Below, piece by piece: positions 56,801 through 64,000 of a stretch of DNA of 64,000 bases (within the stretch, counting starts at the first letter, position 1; each line of letters starts with the position of its first letter). The translations under genes were made by a program, and so were the position numbers. The notes under the pieces were generated by a model. That model saw nothing but the letters and a program-made list of their open reading frames with translations, was not told the origin of the DNA and made no database searches. Source of the DNA: Halotia branconii CENA392 (GTDB taxonomy: Bacteria; Cyanobacteriota; Cyanobacteriia; Cyanobacteriales; Nostocaceae); contig NZ_CP124543.1 in assembly GCF_029953635.1 (NCBI RefSeq), positions 5,751,802-5,815,801 on the forward strand, in the 5' to 3' direction.

Positions 56801-59800
56801 GCTTATACAGATTTAGAAATCCCCGTCACTCCCACAGAAGAACTACTAGCTAGTTTATGGCAAGGTTTATTAAAAATTACTTTTGTTGGTCGCTTTGATA
56901 ACTTTTTTGAATTAGGTGGACATTCGCTCTTAGCCACTCAATTAGTTGCCCGGATACGTGATAGTTTTGGGGTAGAATTATCGGTTCGCAAGGTATTTGA
57001 GCAAAGTATTTTATCTGAATTAGCGCGAGAAATTGATCAAGCATCTTTGAGTGTTGCTTTACCTGCTATTACACCCCAGTCAGAAAATGAGCCGAAAACT
57101 TTATCTTTTGCCCAATCAAGACTTTGGTTTTTAGCTCAACTTGAAGGTAAAGGAACTTCCGCTACCTATAATATGCCGATCGCACTTCAACTTGATGGCG
57201 AACTCAATGTAGAAGCATTACGGCAGAGTTTAACTTATTTGCTGCAACGTCATACAACTTTACGCACTTATTTCCCAGCTTTGGCGGGAGAACCGCAAGT
57301 TGTAGTTAAAGATGTAGAAGGTATAGAAGTACTAGAAATTGTCAATTTACAAGTACTCGATTTCAAGACGCAAACGGAAGCAGTAAAACGGTTAGCTGAT
57401 ATCGATGCTCAAGAACCCTTTGACTTAAATACTGGCCCTTTGTTTAGAGCGAAACTCTTACAATTGAGCGATCGCAAAAATATCCTACTGATGAATATGC
57501 ACCACATTATCAGTGATGGCTGGTCAATGGGTGTATTTAAGCGGGAATGGGAACAAGCTTATGCGGCGTTTGCTGTCGGATCAATTCCCAATTTATCACC
57601 CTTACCAATTCAATATAGTGATTATGCAGCTTGGCAACGCAATTGGTTACAAGGGGAGATTTTAGCAACTCAAGAAAATTATTGGCAACAACAACTAAGC
57701 AATGCGCCTCGGTTACTAGAGTTACCTACCGATTATCCCCGTCCAGCGCAGCAAAGTTACCAAGGTGAACGGGAAGAATATTGTTTGAGTAAAGAACTGA
57801 CTCAAAAACTAAAAGCGATTAGTCAACAACAAGGCGTAAGTTTATTTATGACTCTGTTGACTGCTTTCAATATTTTACTATCGCGTTACAGCCGCCAAGA
57901 AGATTTATGTGTGGGTTCTGCGATCGCTAACCGTACCCATAGCTATACAGAAGGGTTAATTGGCTTTTTTGTCAACACCTTAGTATTGCGGAGCAAAATC
58001 AAGCCAGAGCTAGGATTTATCGAATTACTCCAACAAACCCGCCAAACTTGCTTAGATGCTTATGCTCATCAAGATATTCCCTTTGAATATTTGGTAGAAC
58101 AACTACAACCGCAACGCAGTCTCAGCCATAATCCCTTATTTCAAGTGATGATGGTGCTGCAAAACGCATCTGGGGCGGGGGTGAATGTTAGTTTACCAGG
58201 GCTGGATATTCAATACTTAGAACAAAGCTTTCCCTTCGCCAAATTTGATTTGTTGCTGGATTTGTGCGAAAGAAACGAGCAATTACATTGTATGTGGGAA
58301 TATGCCACAGATTTATTTACCGCATCAACAATTAAGCGCATGGCGGAACATTTTGCAGTTTTGCTGACAGCAATTAGCCAAAATCCCCAACAGCCAATTT
58401 ATCAGCTACCCATCATCACCCCAGCAGAAAGCCAACAACTGCAAATCTGGAATCAAACAGACGCAGATGATCCTCAGCATCAGACTTTGGTGACGCTGTT
58501 TGAACAACAAGCAGCAAAAACACCCAATAAAATTGCGGTGGTATTTGCAAATCAAAGTCTGAGTTATCAAGAACTCAATCAAAAAGCTAATCAGCTAGCG
58601 CATCATCTATTACAACTTCCAAACCTCTCTGATAAACCATTGATGGCGATTTGTATGGATCGTTCCTGGGAAATGCTAATTGGTATCTTAGCTATCCTCA
58701 AAGCTGGTGGTGCTTATGTACCAATCGATCCGAGTTATCCCCCAGAACGCATTCATTTAATGCTGGAAGATAGTAATGCGGCGGTATTATTAACAACTAA
58801 AGCGCTGACAAAGCAACTGCCTTTAGAAAAGCTCCCAAATACTGCTCACTTAGTCTTTATAAATGACCAAACATGGACTAAACAGCCGATAGATAACCCC
58901 AATATTTTCAGTAATTATCATGATTTAGCTTATGTAATTTATACTTCTGGTTCTACAGGAAAACCCAAAGGAGTTGCGATCGCCCATGCTAATTCTGTAG
59001 CCTTTGTCAAATGGGCGCATTCAGTCTTTAGCGCAGAACAACTTGCAGGTGTTTTAGCATCCACCTCTATTTGTTTCGACCTCTCGATTTTTGAAATTTT
59101 CGTTCCCTTGACTCAAGGTGGTAGTGTCATTGTAGTAGAAAATGCACTCTACATTGAGCAAGCAAATCAAAGTCCTGTACCAATAACTTTAATTAATACT
59201 GTACCGAGTGCGGCGACGGAACTGCTGAATATGAATGCGATTCCCAGCACTGTACAGGTAATTAATTTAGCTGGCGAACCATTAAAAAATAGTTTGGTAC
59301 AGGCTTTATATCAAAATACATCTGTCAAAGAAGTTTATAACCTCTACGGCCCTTCTGAGGATACAACTTATTCGACATTTACCAAAGTTGCCAAAAATGC
59401 TGAGAATGAACCAAGTATAGGAAAAGCGATCGCCAATACTCGCATCTATATTTTAGATAACTACAATCAACCCCTTCCCCCAGGAATACCAGGACAACTC
59501 TGCATTGCTGGCGCGGGTTTAGCACAGAGTTATTTGCATCGTCCCGATTTAACTGCTGAAAAATTCCGAGAATTAGAATTATTTGGTAAAACTGAGCGAA
59601 TTTATCAAACTGGCGATTTAGCACGGTGGTTACCTGATGGAAATCTGCAATATCTAGGAAGGATTGATCATCAAGTCAAATTGCGAGGTTTCCGCATAGA
59701 ATTAGGCGAAATCGAAGCATCTTTACTCAAGCATCCCCAAATTCAAGAAGCGGTGGTGTTAGTTCGGGAAGAAAGCAATCAACATTTAGTCGCTTATGTC

Positions 59801-61507
59801 GTCCCTATCGCCACAGATACTATTAGCCAAAGCGAACAAGTAGAATTGTGGGAGCAAGTTTTTAATAATAGCTACTCTCAACAAACAACCCCAACCGACG
59901 ATCCAACGCTAAATCTTGCAGGTTGGAAAGATAGCTACACAGGAGAACCAATTCCCTCATTAGCGATGCAAGAATGGCGGGATACAACTGTTAACCAAAT
60001 TCTCGAACTTGCACCCCAAAGAGTCTGGGAAATTGGCTGTGGTACAGGGATGTTATTATTTAAAATTGCCCCCCAATGTCAAAGTTATTTCGGTACAGAT
60101 TTGGCATCGAGTGGATTGCAATATATTAAACAGCATTTAAAACAGCAGTCTCTCAAAGAGAAAGTTACCTTAAAAGCTAGGGCGGCTCATGAGTTTGAAG
60201 ATATTGAAACTAACGCTTATGATTTGGTAATTTTAAACTCTGTAATTCAGTATTTTCCTTCTTTAGATTACCTGTTATCAGTAATTGCAGGGGTAATTAA
60301 AAATGTCAGCCATCAAGGAAAAATATTGATTGGAGATGTGCGTAATCTCCAATTATTAGCCGCTTTCCACACCGCCGTTGCATTTTATCGGTCTCCTGAT
60401 AAATTATCAATTCAAGATTTACGCCAACAAATTCAAAAAAGCATCAGTACCGAAGGCGAATTGCTAATTGATCCAAATTTCTTTATCGCCCTCAAACAAA
60501 AGTTTCCTCGGATTAGTCACGTACAAATTCAATTGAAACGAGGTTACAGTCATACGGAAATGAGCCGTTTTCGTTATGATGTGGTTTTATATTTAGATAA
60601 AAAAGATAATTCTGTTACCGAACCACAATACTTAGATTGGCAAGACCAAAATTTAAATTTGGTAAAAATCAAGGAAATTTTAACAACTCAGCAACCTGAT
60701 GTATTCAGCATTCAAAATATTCCCAATGCCCGTCTTACTTCAGAAATGGCGTTGTTAGATAAAATTACGCAAATAGATAGTAATGTTGCAGATTTAAAAG
60801 CAGCAATATCACAAGTGAAATCAGGCATAGAACCAGAAACATTCCGAACTTTAACCCAAGATTTACCTTATACAGCTTTTATTGAATATAGTTCTACAAG
60901 CTTTGCTAATTACGATGTTATTTTACAAAAAAATATCCCCGGACAAGAAACAATATCAAGATTTAATCAACGCCCAAATTTCCGACAGAAACCTTGGCAA
61001 TATTACGCCAATCAACCGTTACAATATCGTCCCAATCAAGTTGATGCAGCATTATTAGCAGAATGGCGAAATTTTCTCGCTAAAAATCTGCCTGAATATA
61101 TGATTCCAAGCCATTTTATTGTTTTAGAAACATTACCACTCACACCAAATGGCAAAATAGACCGCAAAGCCTTACCTAATGTAGATAAAGCAGTTGTCAA
61201 TAAAGACATTGAATTACCGATAACAGCAACCGAAAAATCATTAGCTCAACTATGGGTAAAGCTGCTGAAATATGAAGCTATTTCCCGCCAAGATAACTTT
61301 TTTAATTTGGGGGGACATTCTTTATTAGCCACTCAACTTTGCTACCGCATCCGCGACATTTTCAATGTAGAAATACCACTGCGCCAAGTTTTTGAATCTC
61401 CTATCCTCAGCGAATTAGCAAATTATATAGATAGCTGTATTTGGGTTAATGCCAATAGCGCAGATATGCAACCTTTAAACTCAGACGAAGAGGAAATAGA
61501 ACTATGA
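53825..61507 (+). CDS. apnC: NRPS C-A-T-C-A-NMT-T, ApnC-like
   Basis: A 2560-residue bimodular synthetase from the ATG at 53825 (MSDLLKRLENLSPEKRELVL is the usual N-terminus; an upstream ATG adds 19 odd residues). Module 4: C (HHIICDG near 173), A (YTSGSTGRPKG near 652), T (LGGHSLLATQ near 1032). Module 5: C (HHIISDG near 1226), A (YTSGSTGKPKG near 1706), N-methyltransferase inserted late in the A domain (WEIGCGTGMLLFKI near 2069, SAM-binding) and T (near 2496). Codes read by eye: module 4 DLGFTGCVNK, fitting a homo-aromatic residue; module 5 DLFNNALTYK, which I recall as an Ala code. The product step would be Hty/Hph then N-Me-Ala. It overlaps the next gene by 4 bp (ATGA). Confidence 0.92.
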   Translation: MSDLLKRLENLSPEKRELVLQKLKQQQKSPLLKPVSREQALPLSFAQQRLWFIDQLEGENCVYNVPFFWRIDGLLNVSALERAIREIIQRHEVLRTSFSVVDESLIQVIHAHSQLQIQVLDWREVPEAEQLSKAQDLAIAQLQQPFDLSNPPLLRVKLLQVGEKSHLLLLVIHHIICDGWSMDILRRELFALYKACCAGESSPLPALSLQYADFAHWQRQWLQGEVLQNQLHYWQKQLADVPPLLELPTDKPRPSMQSFQGRSEFLEINADLTQKLKRLSQESGTTLFMTMLAVFALLLSRYSRQEDIVVGSAIANRNRREIEALIGFFVNTLALRINLQDNPSFTELLQTVKQVTLDAYDHQDLPFEKLVDELGLERSLAHHPLFQVAFGLQGGTPEKIEIPGLTLTRFEWENTITLFDLSLIFRETPQGLIGEWEYATDLFEAETIESMAGHFEVLLKQVIDNPKQSINTLSLLTEDERQKLQIWNQTQTAYPHNKTLVDLFVEQVQKNPHNQAVFFESQSLTYQELNQKADQLADYLIHNYQIHPDTLIGISVERSLQMIIGVLGILKAGGAYLPIDPNYPPERIRFMLEDSGVSILLTQSFLLDKLHLNNLDKPCHVIYLDNASSIKTKVQRNIIPKITPDNLAYVIYTSGSTGRPKGVMIEHQAIVNLALAWAEKFQVKSESRLLQFGSFSFDLSIGEIATALSTGACLYLGNQDTLLPSQSLVNFLIQHKITHSFLSPSALSVLPKASFTDLQCITVGGEACTAELVSQCGIEQHLYNCYGPTESTVNAAIYLCQPNGKKPPIGQPISNLRIYILDANNQPLPPGIPGELCIAGVGLARGYLNRPEITAEKFIEIDLCGKTERIYRTGDLAKWCTDGNLEYLGRIDEQVKLRGFRIEIGEITSLLLQHPLVKEAVVILYNADSNHRLIAYIIEAGKSVNLAVEVKEYLKNSLPNYMIPSQIMVLNRFPLTANGKLDKKALPAPTTAAYTDLEIPVTPTEELLASLWQGLLKITFVGRFDNFFELGGHSLLATQLVARIRDSFGVELSVRKVFEQSILSELAREIDQASLSVALPAITPQSENEPKTLSFAQSRLWFLAQLEGKGTSATYNMPIALQLDGELNVEALRQSLTYLLQRHTTLRTYFPALAGEPQVVVKDVEGIEVLEIVNLQVLDFKTQTEAVKRLADIDAQEPFDLNTGPLFRAKLLQLSDRKNILLMNMHHIISDGWSMGVFKREWEQAYAAFAVGSIPNLSPLPIQYSDYAAWQRNWLQGEILATQENYWQQQLSNAPRLLELPTDYPRPAQQSYQGEREEYCLSKELTQKLKAISQQQGVSLFMTLLTAFNILLSRYSRQEDLCVGSAIANRTHSYTEGLIGFFVNTLVLRSKIKPELGFIELLQQTRQTCLDAYAHQDIPFEYLVEQLQPQRSLSHNPLFQVMMVLQNASGAGVNVSLPGLDIQYLEQSFPFAKFDLLLDLCERNEQLHCMWEYATDLFTASTIKRMAEHFAVLLTAISQNPQQPIYQLPIITPAESQQLQIWNQTDADDPQHQTLVTLFEQQAAKTPNKIAVVFANQSLSYQELNQKANQLAHHLLQLPNLSDKPLMAICMDRSWEMLIGILAILKAGGAYVPIDPSYPPERIHLMLEDSNAAVLLTTKALTKQLPLEKLPNTAHLVFINDQTWTKQPIDNPNIFSNYHDLAYVIYTSGSTGKPKGVAIAHANSVAFVKWAHSVFSAEQLAGVLASTSICFDLSIFEIFVPLTQGGSVIVVENALYIEQANQSPVPITLINTVPSAATELLNMNAIPSTVQVINLAGEPLKNSLVQALYQNTSVKEVYNLYGPSEDTTYSTFTKVAKNAENEPSIGKAIANTRIYILDNYNQPLPPGIPGQLCIAGAGLAQSYLHRPDLTAEKFRELELFGKTERIYQTGDLARWLPDGNLQYLGRIDHQVKLRGFRIELGEIEASLLKHPQIQEAVVLVREESNQHLVAYVVPIATDTISQSEQVELWEQVFNNSYSQQTTPTDDPTLNLAGWKDSYTGEPIPSLAMQEWRDTTVNQILELAPQRVWEIGCGTGMLLFKIAPQCQSYFGTDLASSGLQYIKQHLKQQSLKEKVTLKARAAHEFEDIETNAYDLVILNSVIQYFPSLDYLLSVIAGVIKNVSHQGKILIGDVRNLQLLAAFHTAVAFYRSPDKLSIQDLRQQIQKSISTEGELLIDPNFFIALKQKFPRISHVQIQLKRGYSHTEMSRFRYDVVLYLDKKDNSVTEPQYLDWQDQNLNLVKIKEILTTQQPDVFSIQNIPNARLTSEMALLDKITQIDSNVADLKAAISQVKSGIEPETFRTLTQDLPYTAFIEYSSTSFANYDVILQKNIPGQETISRFNQRPNFRQKPWQYYANQPLQYRPNQVDAALLAEWRNFLAKNLPEYMIPSHFIVLETLPLTPNGKIDRKALPNVDKAVVNKDIELPITATEKSLAQLWVKLLKYEAISRQDNFFNLGGHSLLATQLCYRIRDIFNVEIPLRQVFESPILSELANYIDSCIWVNANSADMQPLNSDEEEIEL

Positions 61508-64000
61508 CACAAAATCAGCAAGTAGTTTCTTTAATGCTTCGTTTGCAGAACGTGGGCTGCAAAATTTGGGCTGAAGATGATAAATTACGGCTACGTACTA
61601 GCAAAAATGCCTTAACTGCGGAACTCAAGCAAGAAATTCAAAACCACAAAGCAGATATTCTCGCTTTTTTGAAAGCTGCTAAAACACAAGCTATCACCAT
61701 AGCAGAAATTCCGCTTTTAAGTGCTGATTCTCTCAAGCCGCTTTCTTTTGCTCAACAACGCCTCTGGCTATTAGCACAACTCCAAGGCTCATCTGCTATT
61801 TATAATATGCCGATCGCTCTCCAACTTAACGGCAATTTAAATATTAATGCCCTACGCTCTAGTTTGGCTTATCTAGTAAACCGCCACGAAAGTCTGAGGA
61901 TGTATTTCCCCATCGTTGCTGGAGAACCGCAAGTTGCTTTGGGGACTGGGGATTGGGAAGAAGTAGTGGAGAAATCCCTATTACCCATTCCCCAAAATTT
62001 AATCGATGCTTATGCTCAAGAACCATTTGACTTAAATACTGGCCCTTTGTTTAAAGCCAAGCTGCTGCAATTGCAGAAACAGAAATATGTATTGCTGATC
62101 AATATGCACCACATTATCAGTGATGGCTGGTCAATGGGGGTATTTGTGCGTGAGTTAAGACAAGCTTATACTGCTTATTCTCAAGGTGAAACTCCAAATC
62201 TTCCGCCTTTACCCATTCAATACAGCGATTATGCAGCTTGGCAACGCAATTGGTTACAAGGCGAAGTATTAGAAAACCAGATTAATTACTGGAAACAGCA
62301 ACTGAACGGTGCTTCGCCATTACTAGAACTACCTACCGATTATCCTCGTTCAGCACAGCAAAGTTACAGAGGCGATCGCTTTATTTATTCTCTCACGCCA
62401 GAATTAACTGCTGCTGTTAAAAATTTCAGTCAACAACAAGGTGTAAGTCTATTTATGACCTTGTTAGCAGCTTTTAGTATTTTGCTGGCTCGTTACAGTC
62501 GCCAAAACGATTTATGTATTGGTTCTCCCATTGCTAACCGCACCCATAGCCAAACAGAAGCATTAATTGGCTTTTTTGTCAATACTTTGGTACTGCGTCA
62601 GCAAATCAATCTTGAGCAAAGTTTTATCGAGTTCTTACAACAAACGCGCTCCTCTTGTTTAGATGCTTATGCTCATCAAGACGTTCCCTTTGAACTGCTG
62701 GTAGAAAAGCTACAACCAGAACGCAGCATGAGTTATAACCCATTATTTCAAGTGATGTTTGCCCTGGAAAATAATCAAAGTCCAGACTTGAGTTTACCAG
62801 GATTAGATATTGAATGGCTGGGAGTCAAAGGTGCGATCGCTAAATTTGACTTAACCCTAATGATGATGGAATATGACAACCGCTTAAATTGCACTTGGGA
62901 ATATACTACAGACTTGTTTGAGAAAGATACTATCCAACGGATGGCGGAACAATTTGCAGTTCTGCTCAAGGGAATTATTGATCACCCGCAACAACCAATT
63001 TATACTCTACCTTTGATGACAGCAGCCGAACTGCTACAACTTCAAAAATGGAATCAAACTCAAACCGAATATCCGCAAGATAAAACTTTAGTTGATTTAT
63101 TTGAACAACAAGTAGAAAAACATCCTCATAATCTTGCTTTATTTTTTGCATCTCAACAGCTAACTTATCAACAACTAAATCAAAAAGCCAACCAGTTAGC
63201 ACATTATTTAATTCAAAATCATCAAATTAAACCAGATACATTAATTGGTATCTGCGTTGAGCGTTCCTTGGAAATGATTATTGGTGTACTCGGTATTCTG
63301 AAAGCTGGCGCAGCTTATGTACCGATTGACCCTAATTATCCCCAAGAACGGATTAAGTTCATGTTAGAAGATTCGGGGATATCGGTATTGCTGACCCAAA
63401 GTTTCCTGCTAGATAAATTACCACTAAATAATCGAGAAAATTCTCAAATAATTTGTTTAGATGAGGAAAATCTGACTGAAGAATTAACAACAAATCTCAA
63501 TCCCCAAAGTAAACCTGATAATTTAGCATATATCATTTACACCTCTGGTTCTACAGGAAAACCCAAGGGGGTAATGATTGAGCATCGAGGACTGCTAAAT
63601 CTAACTTTGGTAGTTGAGCGACTTTTGCAAATTCAACCCCAAAGTCGCGTGCTGCAATTTGCTTCTTTGAGCTTTGATGCTTCTATTTGGGAAATTGCTT
63701 CTACCCTGGGTGCAGGTGCTTGTTTATATCTAGCTAAGAAAGAAACCTTGTTACCAAGCCAAGACTTGGTGAACTTTTTAACTGAACACAAAATTTCCCA
63801 TTTCAGTTCATCTCCTTCAATATTATCTCTCTTACCTCAAGCCACCTTACCTGATTGGCAAATCTTAGTTACTGGTGGTGAAGCTTGTGCTACAGAATTA
63901 GTAACAAAATGGGCAAAAGAACGGCGTTTTTTTAATTGCTACGGCCCAACAGAATCTACAGTTTGTGCCAGCATAGCTCTTTGTCAACCCAATGGTGAAA
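61504..64000 (+). CDS. apnD: NRPS terminal module, ApnD-like (TubC-type docking domain, C, partial A; runs off window)
   Basis: The frame opens at the ATG overlapping the apnC stop (ATGA) and continues for 832 codons to the window end. Residues about 8-55 (LRLQNVGCKIWAEDDKLRLR, then a helical QEIQNHKADILAFLKAA) look like a TubC-type N-terminal docking domain. C domain: LSFAQQRLWLLAQLQG near 80 and HHIISDG near 203. A domain: YTSGSTGKPKG near 680, code to position 331 read as DAWSVGCVC, close to Phe codes. ApnD normally ends in T-TE, which cyclises the peptide onto the Lys side chain; that part lies outside the window. A TGGGGAN heptamer stretch is inside the C domain at 61940. Confidence 0.9.
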   Translation, partial: MTQNQQVVSLMLRLQNVGCKIWAEDDKLRLRTSKNALTAELKQEIQNHKADILAFLKAAKTQAITIAEIPLLSADSLKPLSFAQQRLWLLAQLQGSSAIYNMPIALQLNGNLNINALRSSLAYLVNRHESLRMYFPIVAGEPQVALGTGDWEEVVEKSLLPIPQNLIDAYAQEPFDLNTGPLFKAKLLQLQKQKYVLLINMHHIISDGWSMGVFVRELRQAYTAYSQGETPNLPPLPIQYSDYAAWQRNWLQGEVLENQINYWKQQLNGASPLLELPTDYPRSAQQSYRGDRFIYSLTPELTAAVKNFSQQQGVSLFMTLLAAFSILLARYSRQNDLCIGSPIANRTHSQTEALIGFFVNTLVLRQQINLEQSFIEFLQQTRSSCLDAYAHQDVPFELLVEKLQPERSMSYNPLFQVMFALENNQSPDLSLPGLDIEWLGVKGAIAKFDLTLMMMEYDNRLNCTWEYTTDLFEKDTIQRMAEQFAVLLKGIIDHPQQPIYTLPLMTAAELLQLQKWNQTQTEYPQDKTLVDLFEQQVEKHPHNLALFFASQQLTYQQLNQKANQLAHYLIQNHQIKPDTLIGICVERSLEMIIGVLGILKAGAAYVPIDPNYPQERIKFMLEDSGISVLLTQSFLLDKLPLNNRENSQIICLDEENLTEELTTNLNPQSKPDNLAYIIYTSGSTGKPKGVMIEHRGLLNLTLVVERLLQIQPQSRVLQFASLSFDASIWEIASTLGAGACLYLAKKETLLPSQDLVNFLTEHKISHFSSSPSILSLLPQATLPDWQILVTGGEACATELVTKWAKERRFFNCYGPTESTVCASIALCQPNGE
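61940..61957 (+). repeat. TGGGGAN heptamers inside the ApnD C domain
   Basis: TGGGGAC, TGGGGAT, TGGG are consecutive and translated in frame as part of ALGTGDWEE, in a loop between GEPQVALG and QEPFDLNTG. The matching loop of the preceding apnC C domain is longer and lacks the heptamers, so this could be a replaced loop. Weaker case than 44627. Confidence 0.55.

Noticed and set aside
43413..64000. Microcystin, cyanopeptolin or spumigin cluster
   Set aside because: No PKS modules (microcystin), no Ahp-type or glyceric acid starter (cyanopeptolin), and no reductase-type short assembly seen; the A-T-C-A-T-E starter enzyme is anabaenopeptin-like.

Overview
The window looks like chromosomal DNA of a filamentous, heterocyst-type cyanobacterium (Nostoc/Anabaena relatives). 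The signs are AT-rich DNA with very many GCGATCGC (HIP1) octamers, heptameric short tandem repeats (STRRs) and dispersed palindromic repeats between genes, cyanobacterial families (tocopherol cyclase, CrtR, NblB-like, DUF760, DUF2288, a group 2 sigma factor), a dps-carB-sigma order that I recall from Anabaena PCC 7120, and an anabaenopeptin-type peptide synthetase cluster.

Layout. 1-3555 (-): a large Hsp70/actin-like protein cut by the window edge. 4462-7007 (+): CRP-family regulator, DUF2232 membrane protein and CobT-like phosphoribosyltransferase, tightly packed. 7077-14557: mixed genes, including a coiled-coil orphan, a membrane-anchored low-complexity protein, a DnaJ-TPR protein divergent from tocopherol cyclase, tRNA-Arg(CCT), a YdcF-like protein, DUF2288, an AI-2E/PerM family permease and a PlsC acyltransferase. 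14645-18904 (-): the ribosomal/transcription block rplS, tRNA-Trp, secE, nusG, rplK, rplA, rplJ, rplL, with heptamer-repeat hairpins between genes and an attenuator-like hairpin before rplJ. 19055-35814: glycosyltransferase, thioredoxin-like ferredoxin protein, Dps with a His-type ferroxidase centre, carB followed by a MITE-like element, group 2 sigma factor (sigD-like), DUF760, mutT, a CBS-pair protein, a HEAT-repeat protein, a PEP-CTERM protein, pyruvate kinase, beta-carotene hydroxylase and a small membrane protein. 35876-38585: Ser/Thr kinase divergent from a PstS-like binding protein.

39761-64000 (+): secondary metabolism. hphB and hphCD (LeuB-like dehydrogenase; LeuD-LeuC fusion) should make homophenylalanine or homotyrosine precursor. 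A 130-residue Gly-rich hydrophobic protein follows, then NRPS genes in the anabaenopeptin order: A-T-C-A-T-E, C-A-T, C-A-T-C-A-NMT-T and, cut by the window end, docking-C-A. Specificity codes read by eye suggest aliphatic residue - (ureido) D-Lys - Val/Ile - homo-aromatic residue - N-Me-Ala - Phe. An NTF2/SnoaL-like protein is embedded between the second and third NRPS genes. HphA is not visible; the terminal T-TE and any exporter would lie past the right edge.

The points most worth a second look are the NTF2-like and Gly-rich passengers of the cluster, genome repeats that have entered NRPS reading frames, the two-armed heptamer hairpins at gene ends, and a CTTAACTGT repeat array before hphB.
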